NCBI RefSeq assembly: GCF_964340395.1 | Contig: NC_135559.1 | Coordinates: forward strand, 21,409,621-21,473,620 | Length of the DNA: 64,000 bases | Origin: Glandiceps talaboti | Taxonomy: Eukaryota; Hemichordata; Enteropneusta; Spengelidae | Direction: 5' to 3' | In this document: piece by piece, positions 54,301 through 63,711 of the stretch | How the letters are laid out: the number at the start of each line of letters is the position of its first letter | Position numbering within the stretch: position 1 is the first letter of the stretch | Position numbers and translations under genes: made by a program | The notes under the pieces: model-generated | The model's database searches: none | What the model saw: the letters and a program-made list of their open reading frames with translations, nothing else | What the model was told of the DNA's origin: nothing

Positions 54301-56455
54301 CGTGACATTTGTGCTGTTGATGATGTTTGTCGATCGCCGAGTCTCTGTTCGAGTTGTGGTTACGCCATATGCCACTTTTGAACTTACGAAATATGTACAT
54401 CCCGTGCGAAGCAGATGTAATTGTCTAGTATATATAATGGATGTATTCGGGAACACCTTAATACATCCATACATAATCACAGTCTATTGTTCAATGGCTC
54501 AGACCATTTCGTCAGTGGTCTGAGGCAGTGGGTTGTCTATTGTATCTTGTATTGATTGGTAATTGGACCTGCGCACTGTTTTATGCGCAAGTATTAAAGG
54601 CGACCAGCTGCAGCTGGTTTATACTCAGTACTGTCCTGAAAACCGGTTTACACTGGATTTCACAATTATGTCGTTACAATTGACGTTGGATAAATAGAAT
54701 TTCTACGACCCAAACAAACTCCAGGCTATTAATTCCCTCTCGCATCTCCAAAACATTGGCAATGCTCCCACTCAGGTGTGCATTTTTACAAGACGCACCG
54801 GCAGCAATCCAGAATATTTCGTTTGTTTAAATTCAAATCTGAATAATATTGTTTCCATGGCTACAATAACAAATTGTCATTTGTTTTGTTTATATTGTAC
54901 CACCTATGCATTCAATAACATGACGTACTCGTTCTAGATGTTTTAACCGGTCGTTATTAAATCTGATGGACGAAGCGCTCATGCTCCCTAACTAGCTTGG
55001 GGTAATTTACATGTATTTGGACAATGCAAGTTAAAGATCGGAAATATGCAAGTGACAAATAAACAAAAAAATTAATAATTTCGCGGTTGCGTTCACATGG
55101 ATGATACACGTGATTAGCCTTATCGTGTTTAAAGACGATTAAGTCATCATCACTTGACTATTTTTCACCGTCTTTATTATGACATGGCCTCATCATGGAC
55201 TATATTTGCATAAAATATTCCACATAAATTACCAAAGTGGGGGTTGTACAGTCGTCTTGGAACTGTACAACTTACACCAGAAATAAAGGTCAATACAGTC
55301 GTCACATTTACAATCCAAGGATTTTGCAATTTGTAGACACATTCTCTTCGCGTTAAGTCAGATTGCATATCATGATTTCACCTTGACAATAAATATACGA
55401 CCTCAACAATATGACGTCCACAGTTTCTATCACGGCTAGTCAACAGTGTTGCTATGAGTCTTATATTGACGATAGACAAATAAATGTACTTCTGTTAAGG
55501 GGAGGGGGTGAGGTGACATAAAAAACCCAAATTCGTCTATTCATAAAGGCCGATGTAATTGTATAGCTGAAATCACTAATGAAATCAATACAGCATACAG
55601 CAGAGCTGCGTCATGGTGGTTTGCACTGTAACCCGTCTGTGTACATGGTACACATATATCCTAAACTAATTTAGAGTACTCACTTTACTTTTTAAACAAT
55701 AGCGAAAGTTTATAATTTAGAGTCCGGGTTAGGTTCATGGTACGCGTTTGTGACCTACATTGCTGTCTCGAGTTTAAGCGACGAGCGCATGATCAGAAAA
55801 CGGCCTTGGGAAAACTGTTGACAATGTCACTCAAGTAGAAAACGAAAGCAACGTCATACCCTAGATGTACACAAGGGAAGTAGACGATTGTATGTTAATT
55901 TTACTACATCATTATGAATGATGAAACGAACGACTATCAATGAGAACGTTCTATCAGATTGTTCAATAAACAGAATAATTATATGGGGAAAATGAGCAGT
56001 GAAATCAAATTACGTGGATCACTAACCTCTGTAACTATACTGGAGCGATGATTTGCGATGTCAAAACTCCAGCCGTTGTCACACACTGTTCTTGGTAATA
56101 ACTCAGATATTTGGCAAGAGGTCATATTTCCAGCATTATGCATAAAATGTTCGCTGATATTACTAAATCGTTTACAACTACTTGGCTGACAGACTCCGTC
56201 TTCATATTCATACGGGATATACATGCTAACAGTTACATTGGATTGCTCTAAATAATCATCTGCTATTCTGCAGACATGGGGTACTGAGGCCCCTGTAAAT
56301 GCCGAACCAAGTGCAACCAAACAACCCGGTATCATACACAAGCAAAGGAATGAATAAACTATTTTTTGAAAACGTCCAAATCCACCAAGGTGATTCAAAA
56401 TTTCATCAAAATCCACAACCATGCTCTGCTCGCATCCATCCATCGTGGCGTCCAA
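39633..56455 (-). CDS. SLC22 family organic ion transporter, gene A (10 exons, 595 aa)
   Basis: Join (minus): 56455..56027, 52627..52524, 51160..51006, 50587..50419, 47975..47867, 46074..45929, 42968..42754, 42324..42216, 41937..41719, 39765..39633. All introns are GT-AG, all phases carry through, and the 1788-bp sum is an open frame ending in TAG. SLC22 hallmarks: [16 protein letters not shown] (15-30), a large extracellular loop with sequons NVT 73, NIS 99, NMT 110 and several Cys, WDLVCD (144-149), LSDRYGRK (major facilitator loop 2-3), EWVGP (232-236), PESPRWL (289-295), [17 protein letters not shown] and [15 protein letters not shown]. It would be a 12-helix plasma-membrane carrier for organic cations, anions or carnitine; the substrate cannot be told. 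A paralogue lies upstream in tandem. Confidence 0.92.
40943..41690. repeat. 30-bp minisatellite in the last intron of SLC22 gene A
   Basis: CACCATGTATACCCCCAAGG plus TACACACAGA, about 24 units (some 29 bp by loss of a C). It is broken at 41513-41545 by CATGTAATGTACTTTGTAAC, which recurs after the last unit. Because 30 is a multiple of three, frames stay open on both strands over 160-260 codons, but this is intronic. Confidence 0.97.
41719..41937 (-). CDS. SLC22 gene A exon 9: helices 11-12
   Basis: Residues 479-552 ([51 protein letters not shown]). 219 bp; gene B's version is 213 bp, two codons shorter at its end. Confidence 0.92.
42216..42324 (-). CDS. SLC22 gene A exon 8
   Basis: Residues 443-479 ([30 protein letters not shown]). 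109 bp, the same length as in gene B. Confidence 0.92.
42754..42968 (-). CDS. SLC22 gene A exon 7
   Basis: Residues 371-443 ([39 protein letters not shown]). 215 bp, the same length as in gene B. Confidence 0.92.
42969..45214. other. Intron 6 of SLC22 gene A
   Basis: At 43340-43400 two to three units of a direct repeat around GGCCATCTGTCGTAAAAGA. At 44765-44835 two copies of GCTAATCAAGTAAGT. No coding exon is supported; a 93-codon ORF at 43158-43439 spans the direct repeats. Confidence 0.5.
45215..45630. repeat. Degenerate array of about 45-bp units
   Basis: The phrase GTGCTAGGTTTTCGTGG plus GTGTGAACCCAAGGCCC recurs about nine times with indels. Not coding. Confidence 0.85.
45929..46074 (-). 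CDS. SLC22 gene A exon 6: intracellular loop
   Basis: Residues 323-371 ([31 protein letters not shown]). 146 bp, as in gene B. Confidence 0.92.
46195..46480. repeat. (CTGT)n tetranucleotide run
   Basis: About 280 bp of CTGT with CCGT and ATGT variants in intron 5 of SLC22 gene A. All long ORFs here are repeat translations. Confidence 0.97.
46584..47866. other. Intron sequence, no feature seen
   Basis: Plain AT-rich intron 5 of SLC22 gene A. Confidence 0.5.
47867..47975 (-). CDS. SLC22 gene A exon 5
   Basis: Residues 286-322, [13 protein letters not shown]. The acceptor is GATTTAAG before GTTCTTACC; a nearer AG (CTTACCAG) would give a TGA, which fixes the choice. Confidence 0.9.
48310..48393. 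repeat. (GT)n microsatellite
   Basis: Interrupted GT run in intron 4 of SLC22 gene A. Confidence 0.95.
48400..50418. other. Intron 4 of SLC22 gene A, with a dispersed repeat
   Basis: 49384-49565 matches the start of the Helentron-like element at 9640-9800 (GTTGTAGCACAACTGTACAG, TTGCCTATCCAACC, TTGGCTGTTGC). The remainder shows nothing coding. Confidence 0.55.
49395..49565 (+). mobile_element. Fragment of the Helentron-like element
   Basis: Left end TAGCACAACTGTACAG as at 9649, then the GGCTGTTGC block; the right end with hairpin is absent. Confidence 0.5.
50419..50587 (-). CDS. SLC22 gene A exon 4
   Basis: Residues 230-286 ([34 protein letters not shown]). Starts in phase 1, ends in phase 2. 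Confidence 0.92.
50655..50725. repeat. (GGT)n trinucleotide run
   Basis: About 23 GGT units in intron 3. The His-rich ORF on the minus strand is its translation. Confidence 0.95.
51006..51160 (-). CDS. SLC22 gene A exon 3
   Basis: Residues 178-230 ([30 protein letters not shown]). Completes the SDRYGRK signature. Confidence 0.92.
52524..52627 (-). CDS. SLC22 gene A exon 2
   Basis: Residues 144-178, [14 protein letters not shown] through FLAPLSD. Confidence 0.92.
53140..53400 (+). pseudogene. Possible LINE 3' fragment
   Basis: Read in one frame, [20 protein letters not shown] followed by [10 protein letters not shown] resembles the 'WNxLPxxIxxxxTVxxFKxxL' end of LINE ORF2 proteins. Very short and with stops. 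Confidence 0.35.
53478..55130. repeat. Diverged direct duplication (offset about 1.06 kb) in SLC22 intron 1
   Basis: Copies 53478-54165 and 54535-55130. Shared blocks include TGCGCACTGTTTTATGCGCA, GGTTTACACTGGATTTCAC, GAATTTCTACGACCC, AATATTGTTTCCAT (one base differs in copy 1), GCATTCAATAACA and GATACACGTGAT, in the same order. Overall identity is about 70-75%. Confidence 0.75.
56027..56455 (-). CDS. SLC22 gene A exon 1: N-terminus, helix 1 and extracellular loop
   Basis: ATG at 56455 (a second ATG is 4 codons on). Residues 1-143, ending in SSIVTE, which joins WDLVCD of exon 2. Donor ACAGAG/GTTAGT. Confidence 0.9.
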
Positions 56456-57454
56456 GGTGCGAAAGATGTCGTGTCAGGGGTCTCCACTGATCGCAAAGCA
56501 ATACACATACATAAACAAGAGCGTCACAGTTAACGCATGCGTGGAACTAGCGGAGAGGTACATATTAAAACTAGCTTTCCCTCGCCAAGCTATACAAAGC
56601 ACAGCAATAAAAAAAATAATCTTTGTCAAACATTGCGTCTTAAAACATCAATGACATTTTGAAAGATAGTAGGTAATGTTATAAATTTATCATTTACTAT
56701 GAAATTATTTGCTTGAATGATACAGTTGTTGTTTCCGTGTATATGTGCTCAAACTGACATGGGTAGCTAGGACTCAGTTGATCTTTCAGAATTGATATTA
56801 TTATCGGAAGCCAGAGTACAATTTTTCAACGAAAAATAACATCTCTACAAAGAAGCTAGTGGTTAATACGACGATGGAAGCGATGTCTTCTAGCTATCAC
56901 ACTGGTCGTCTCGGAGAGTTGAATCATAGGTTATCTTCTACCAATTCACACTATATAGATTGGGTGTGGTTTGTTTGTTGAATACAAAGAGTTATAGAAA
57001 TAGACTGGACAGATTCTGGATTCTTAGATCTAGCTTTCTATGCGTACTTTACCGTTTATTTGGTCTGTGATGTATTGTTCTATTCGAGTACATAGGTATA
57101 TACCAGGTTTTGAACTCGCATACTTATATATCTTGCCTCAGTTATCCTTTTTAAAAGAATATTCATTTGAAATGTCAGGATTGTAAATACTGATCAGGAC
57201 TGTTTTACTCGTTACTTTTACACTACATAGATTGGACAGAGTATGTTTGACACGATAAAACACTATTGTAATTAGCCAATACTACTTAACATCGGTTTCG
57301 ACAGCTGTTTCAGTATTTAGATATACACATGTAGTCTCAAGTGACAAGTGCGGGTAGTTGTGACTATTTCCTATTTCCAGACACAATAGGTCGTTTGTTG
57401 TTATTTCCAGACGAGGTTGCAACCAAGCTGATGAGTCGTATATTATTGGTAATT
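56456..57454. other. 5' flank of SLC22 gene A
   Basis: Includes a probable promoter; I cannot pick out a TATA box or initiator. No other ORF of weight. Confidence 0.4.
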
Positions 57455-58022
57455 CACTTTGTAGTACACCCCTCCACATATCACTTTGTAGTACACCCCT
57501 CCACATCTCACTTTGTAGTACACCCCTCCACATCTCACTTTGTAGTACACCCCTCCACATCTCACTTTGTAGTACACCCTTCCACATCTCACTTTGTAGT
57601 ACACCCCTCCACATCTCATTTTGTAGTACACCCCTCCACATATCACTTTGTAGTACACCCCTCCACATCTCACTTTGTAGTACACCCTTCCACATCTCAC
57701 TTTGTAGTACACCCCTCCACATCTCACTTTGTAGTACACCCCTCCACATCTCACTTTGTAGTACACCCCTCCACATCTCACTTTGTAGTACACCCCTCCA
57801 CATCTCACTTTGTAGTACACCCCTCCACATCTCACTTTGCAGTACACCCCTCCACATCTCACTTTGTAGTACACCCCTCCACATCTCACTTTGTAGTACA
57901 CCCCTCCACATCTCACTTTGTAGTACACCCCTCCACATCTCACTTTGTAGTACACCCCTCCACATCTCACTTTGTAGTACACCCCTCCACATCTCACTTT
58001 GTAGTACACCCCTCCACATCTC
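57455..58022. repeat. 27-bp tandem array, about 21 copies
   Basis: CACTTTGTAGTACACCCCTC plus CACATCT repeats exactly every 27 bp with few substitutions (TTCCACATCT, TATCAC). The unit is a multiple of three without stops in several frames, so long ORFs (228-253 codons) appear on both strands. Its right end is 12 bp from a CCACAGG element. Confidence 0.97.
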
Positions 58023-58033
58023 ATATAGAAAAT

Positions 58034-58252
58034 CCACAGGCACTTGTTTCCTGAGATATGTATCAGAACATTTCTATCAGAATACAATAAAATGTCGATA
58101 ATATCGATAATATTGACGTATTTAGCCAACTGTATATGAAAGGGGTAAAATTATACTTCTTATACAAGTCCACCCACCGTGAAATATTAGTCTAGTGGGT
58201 GGACATGCGCTATCATAGAAACAAGTATAATTTCCCCCTTTCATATACAGTT
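58034..58252. mobile_element. CCACAGG foldback family, copy 3 (right arm truncated)
   Basis: Starts CCACAGGCACTTGTTTCCTG; left arm like copies 1 and 2 to TATGAAAGGGGTAAAATTA. The right arm runs only to TTCATATACAGTT. The loop region is different (a CCACCCACC/GGTGGGTGG-type inner hairpin). Confidence 0.8.
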
Positions 58253-58379
58253 CAAATATTTCATTGAAATATAATTTTTTAAACTACCTCCCTGTGGGGC
58301 AGATGTTAGAGCTCAAGATTAGTAGTCGGCATGGTCCTGGATTCAAATCCTACTAGACACAGGGGATTGTTACCATTCT

Positions 58380-58650
58380 GAATTGTAATCACACACACAC
58401 ACAGACACACATACACACACACACACACATACATACACACACATACACACACACATACATACATACATACACACATACATACACACATACATACATACAC
58501 ACATACACACACACATACACACACACATACACACACACACATACATACACACACATACACACACACACACACACAGATCTAGACGGTCAGACGGACAGAC
58601 ACCGCACCATGCCTATAGCACTACTGAACCTTATCAGTTCAGTTGTGCTA
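58380..58650 (+). mobile_element. Right end of a Helentron-like element
   Basis: After the CA run, CCTATAGCACTACTGAAC, hairpin ACTGAAC/GTTCAGT (58623-58643), then TTGTGCTA ending at 58650. The same right end as 10835-10871, with a longer loop. Confidence 0.5.
58388..58575. repeat. (CA)n/(CATA)n microsatellite
   Basis: About 190 bp of CA with TA interruptions. Minus-strand ORFs of Met/Cys/Val are its translation. Confidence 0.97.
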
Positions 58651-59013
58651 ACAAGGACGACAGCAACTTATTAACATCAATATTTGAAGTACAATCAATA
58701 TTTATTTCGTTACTTATATGCCAAACACTCTCTGTACATACAGATATTTAATAGAAAAGAACAAATGATAAAGTTACTAGTTTTTAGTGTGTTCATTGAA
58801 AGTATTCCCACGTACTTTAATCAATATATATATTGATGTAAATCATTTATCGCTACTATATCAGACAGGTGGCAACTTCATGAAGGCAGTGAAAACGGAA
58901 TAGCAAAAATTTCATGGCAACTAATAATAGTACGTTATAACTAGTTATGTCAATGTAGTCTGACAAATGAAGCCAACATACCATTTCAGTATGTGTTTTC
59001 ATAACATACAATT

Positions 59014-59252
59014 TAGACTGTCGACAGTCGTTCGTGCCTTTTTTGCTACATTTTCAGTCGTCTCGCTCCGTAGCACTGGCATACTTATGCGTACTGATAG
59101 GAACTGCGATTATCGAAGGCACGAACTGTGAGTGCCGACGGCACTTGCTGATCAGTACGCGGTTATAGTATTGCTCCGGATCGGAGCCAGGCGACGACTT
59201 TAGTTTTAGATAAAACGTAGCAAAAAAGGCACGAACGACTGTCGACAGTCTA
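59014..59252. mobile_element. Mutator-type foldback element with 9-bp target duplication
   Basis: Terminal repeats TAGACTGTCGACAGTCGTTC and its inverse, extending through GTGCCTTTTTTGCTAC. Flanked by exact CATACAATT at 59005-59013 and 59253-59261. Total 239 bp. Confidence 0.88.
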
Positions 59253-59329
59253 CATACAATTATGGAGTAATATTTCAGCTTAGTATCATAGTATACCCAA
59301 ATATTTTGTATAGTCTTTAACTTAAATAT

Positions 59330-59338
59330 ATATTATAT

Positions 59339-59404
<66 letters not shown>
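59330..59404. repeat. (TA)n microsatellite
   Basis: About 75 bp of TA. Confidence 0.97.
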
Positions 59405-59407
<3 letters not shown>

Positions 59408-59970
59408 GTAACAACAATATATGTTTTCATTGCATGGCTCCACGGTTAGAAACTTGACATGTACTCAGCCTTTATATTTTCCATTCTCATTCCTTTCTCA
59501 TTCTACGTACTACCAACACAAGTAAGTTTATATAAATTGTGCTATTCAGTGCAACTCTCAGGGGAAATTGAACAAGGAACACTGCCGGAAAAAAACCGAG
59601 TTTAAAGTGACTTGCAAGTTATAATTAAAAGCAAGGTTATTGGCCGCTATCGCACAAACATTTTTTTCAAGTGTAGTATTTTATTGATGACCACTGTAAG
59701 TACTTTCAAGGCCTGTAGACACCAGCTACAATCGTGTTCGTCAGAAGAGTCAAGTCTCAATTCCCAGTAAGTCTCAGTAAGCACGTTTGAAATCACCACA
59801 AAAAAAGCTGTGCTAAATCAAATTGCTGCACAGACTGAAACTGACGATGTTCCCACTCACACATTTGAGCTTCTTCACTACCACACATCCCCATTGTGTA
59901 ACGCAACAAATCAGACTAATTGATCATATTTAGGAGAAATCGTTTGAATGAAATAAGACCTACACAAATT
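59405..59970. other. No gene seen
   Basis: AT-rich spacer downstream of SLC22 gene B. Confidence 0.4.
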
Positions 59971-60127
59971 GTGTGGTTCCGATTACGCTCAATTTTAGAA
60001 TAGGTGGGGTAGCTAGATTGTTTTAATTATTTTTTCCATGTGTGAGTATCTAGTTCAGATAGTTATGTTTTCCGTTGTGTTACACATGGTCTCTGTGTTA
60101 TTGGTTTCTTCTCATCAGATGTACAGC
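59971..60127 (+). repeat. Dispersed repeat copy 2 (pairs with 6211-6371)
   Basis: Contains TTCCGATTACGCTCAATTTT and CATCAGATGTACAGC, as in the first copy. No exon is evident after it here. Confidence 0.75.
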
Positions 60128-60129
60128 AA

Positions 60130-60697
60130 TTATAGATTGGAAGAACCGTGTTATATTGTCTTTTTAAGTTGATAGCAGTTTCCGCATCCACTATTTTCGC
60201 GAGACTTCACAATTTTCGCGATTTTATTTTTTTCTCGGATTGGCAATAAAGAACTAGGTGGGGTCGGGTAAACCGGAACCAAACATTTTTTTGGGCCTAA
60301 CCAATAACAAGTCCTGGTCACGTGGTAGATTAACAACGCCGGCACTGTTACTACCGTGAAGTGTTTGTAGTTGGCCAAGTCCAGTTTTGTTATGATTGAA
60401 ACGACAAAATAATCGTGATCTATTACAGCAGTGTCGGGCTAACACATGTATATAATGTATTTTAATATCTTTTTATTTGTGATGTTTACTAGCTCTGACG
60501 TACGTCATACATTACAACAATATAAATATAATATATATAAACTTAGGAGTTTTTGTCAACACACTTGACAGCATTTAATAGTCTGTAAGTTATACCGTGA
60601 CGGGGCACTCTCACACATCGGTCAACCTTTCATCTCATCGCACGACGTATATTACAGTCTACATTTAATGTTCATATGCATATGTACATGTTGATTT

Positions 60698-60735
<38 letters not shown>

Positions 60736-61071
60736 ACACGGATTGGTATTAAAATATAAAACGTCAAAATGCTATTTTGGCAGTGATGTAGAAAATGTTG
60801 GTCCACATCAAAATAATAGTTCAATATATTCCTTATTAAAACACTAATGTGGTCTTAAGGATGACTGTTCTCATCCTGTAGCCCTTTTTATGGCAAAGTT
60901 GTGATACGTACTTTATCGAAGTCAGTAACTGATCTTGTCAACAATAAAATAACTCTGACAGGTTGCATTGAAGCAATACGCATTAGTTCATGTTCATGTA
61001 AGTAAACACAGTATAAGGAGAAGATGTCCAAATGTTGTACTGAACAAAATGGTCATGAAAGTTGTAAATAG
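60130..61071. other. 3' flank of SLC22 gene B
   Basis: (CA)n run at 60700-60729. It may include the 3' UTR of gene B; no clear polyadenylation signal was chosen. Small ORFs at 60151-60445 lack support. Confidence 0.4.
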
Positions 61072-61201
61072 TTACACAAACACAGCTTCTTGTGACGGGT
61101 ACGAGTTGATATATTTTGGATTAAGATTTCCAAGTGAAGTCCATGTAATCAGGTTCTTGGCGTTGTTGTTTATTGCTGTATCTGACACGATGCTCCCATC
61201 T
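61072..61201 (-). CDS. SLC22 gene B last exon
   Basis: Encodes [16 protein letters not shown] and the tail EAVFV, TAA. Acceptor TTTTACACAG. Confidence 0.9.
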
Positions 61202-61266
61202 CTGTGTAAAAATGATCGTAAAATGTTTAATTGCATTCACTATTAGGCTGCATCAATTGACATCAC

Positions 61267-61301
<35 letters not shown>

Positions 61302-63711
61302 GGCAGATTTGACCATAACCGAATACCCTGTTTGGTATGTATATTACAGAGGCATCATCCTTCGTTAAAATGAAGATATCTAAATGTTACCATCTGTCTT
61401 AGTTTACCGGATACTTTCACTTACACTGACTGTTTGAGACTCAATACACAAATTATTGCCACTCCAACCACTTTACTATCATCATCAGTTATAAATACAC
61501 ATAGTGATGGAATATACTCACCTATCTGCTAAATACTCAATATCTTCAATGGTTGATGGCAGAGGCTTCCCCTTAGTATCTGGCAGAAGCAATATAATTA
61601 GACCAGCCAAGATGGCAGTACCTCCGTATATAAGGAATGGTAGAGGCTTCCACCAAGACGATAACAGTTGAATGAAGGGTGCAAGAATAGAACCGATTCT
61701 ACCAAAACAATTGGCAGCACCTAGACCAGTTGTTCTGAAAGAGGCATTCCATCAAATGTAAGACTGACTTGTCAACTAATCATATATTGAAACTAGAAAC
61801 ACAGTAGAATGCTATTTCATAATACTATATATACATAATATTCCAGGAATGTGAGGATTCAATTCACTCTTTGAAAGGTTATTCACGAAAGGTCAGCTGT
61901 TTTCAACTTTATTGTACCAGAGACATTTATTCAGCGAAACGAAACGAAATGAATCGAAATGAAAGGCAACTAAACGAATCGAAACAAAACAGCGAATAGT
62001 TTAAACATTGTATGGTATTGCATTAATAGTACACATATGGTGCAATTTTAACGTTAGAATTAACTAAACATAAAAACAAAAATCTGAAAAGACCTTTGTG
62101 ATACAGTTCCTGCTTTCTTTTCCCAGACATTTATTATGGAATTTAAGGCGACGTGAGTAAATTTATATAGCTCTGTGCAAATAGTACCTTCTACTAAGGG
62201 AGGTTGATTGAGAAACATGGACAATGCCGGTTGATAAAGTTGGCTATGAGAAGATAAACTGGTTGAAAGAATGACAAAGTCAGGGAAAATAATAGATTAC
62301 CTAACAACAGTAGGCAGTAATTCAGTTGTGAATATGTAAGATGTCCAGAATGCTCCTGCAACACCCATCTTGCCAATCATTGCTATAGTGATAGACAAAG
62401 AGGGCAGATCTAGAAACAAATATAATAGAAAGTAAGGTACTCAGAGTTGATGTTATACGTGGATATACATTGCTGTACGTAGGAAGAATATTTCATGTAA
62501 CAACATGGTTGTATACACAGACATTTCTAATAAAAAAGAGCTTAGCATTTATTTGAGGCTTTTATGCATTGTACAACAATCTATCTTTAAACAAAACACA
62601 TCAGAATACGATCGCGAGTTGTTGGTTTCCATTGACATACCAGAAGTCGAGTGTTTCAAAGACACCATATGCATGTAACATTGTATCAGATGCGATGTTT
62701 CAAAGAAGGTGGTACTTGCAATTGTCTGCTCTATCGACTCAGATTGACGCATCCTTTGAGGTGCACATGTTCTGATGTCGCAATAAATCAAAGCCTCAAA
62801 TGCTAGGTTTTTGTGTGTGGTATCTTGAAGAATAATAAATAATAAATACATAAATACAAATTATTAAGCTTATTGGTGAATTTTAAGATTTACCTTCTGG
62901 TATGAATTGACAGCAAATACATCCTATCCCAGCAAAAATGCAGAACAGACTTAATGTGATAGTTCTTCCATATCGATCCACGAAAAAAATGGAGGCCAAG
63001 GTGGCGGGAATTTCAACCATACCAGCAAGGAAGAAGTTTAAGTATTCATCGCCGGCCAAACTACTGGTATTTAAGGATACTCCGTAGTACACCATAGATA
63101 TAGCAGTCCTGTTGAATTGCAAAGGATATCTTGTTCACATTTTGTATGAAAGCAACATTTGCAGGCACAATAACATCTCAACCAAGTTTCAAACCAATAC
63201 CCTCGGTAGTTTTAGAATTATAAGATTTTTGCCAAATCAACCCGTTAAGATGTTTTTTTATTTTACGTTTCCCTAAATCTCCAAATAATTGTAAGGTTTT
63301 GTAAGTTTTTTTGTCGGAATGCTTGAAATGAGATTAGAGAAAGGACTCGTAAAAATAATCAATGTCTTTATTTCGAACCATCAACTAACTACTTGGAAGT
63401 TACAGTATTTTGGGAAGCCATGTATGCTGGTAAAAGAATTGACGTGGATAATGAATTCTGATAAGTCAAATTCATTTATTTTCGTTTTTATTTTATTTAT
63501 TAAAACGATTGAAATATTAAAGAAATTGTGGTAGTTGTCTTCAATACATGAGAATTTAAACTTACCAATGTACGAATATATTAAGACATCTTCGGCGAAG
63601 ATTTGGTGTTCTAATTAGGTCTATAAAGCCGTGATGTCTTCGTGTTTGTAGACCACCATTCTTCAGTCTCTCCTGACACTCCTCTTGGTAGTACTTTCCA
63701 AGTTTTGGAAG
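61072..63711 (-). CDS. SLC22 family transporter, gene B (3' half; enters from the right edge)
   Basis: Visible join (minus): 63711..63566, 63108..62894, 62409..62301, 61734..61522, 61201..61072, with TAA at 61074-61072. The upstream exons lie outside the window. Exon lengths 146, 215 and 109 equal those of gene A; the last two differ by whole codons. Sequence is very close in exon 7 ([24 protein letters not shown]) and diverges in the cytosolic tail (DGSIVSDTAINNNAKN versus gene A). Same strand and order as gene A, so a tandem duplicate lying 5' of it. Function as for gene A; substrate unknown. Confidence 0.9.
61266..61301. repeat. (ACAG)n microsatellite
   Basis: About nine ACAG units in the last intron of gene B. 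Confidence 0.95.
61522..61734 (-). CDS. SLC22 gene B, counterpart of exon 9
   Basis: TTGLGAANCFGRIGSILAPF and LPDTKGKPLPSTIEDIEYL. 213 bp. Confidence 0.92.
62301..62409 (-). CDS. SLC22 gene B, counterpart of exon 8
   Basis: [19 protein letters not shown] and FWTSYIFTTELLPTVV. 109 bp. Confidence 0.92.
62894..63108 (-). CDS. SLC22 gene B, counterpart of exon 7
   Basis: Differs from gene A at only a few residues (GDEYLNFF, FFVDRYGRT, CIFAGIG, FIPEG). 215 bp. Confidence 0.92.
63566..63711 (-). CDS. SLC22 gene B, counterpart of exon 6
   Basis: 146 bp between acceptor ACTTGCAG and donor CATTG/GTAAGT; encodes LPKLGKYYQEECQERLK and [15 protein letters not shown]-like text. Confidence 0.9.

Noticed and set aside
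57282-58129. Open frames of 228-253 codons at the 27-bp repeat
   Set aside because: Same reasoning: exact triplet-length unit, three overlapping open frames on both strands, no start context or splice support.
58306-58574. Cys/Val/Met-rich ORFs on the minus strand
   Set aside because: Translation of the CA/CATA microsatellite.
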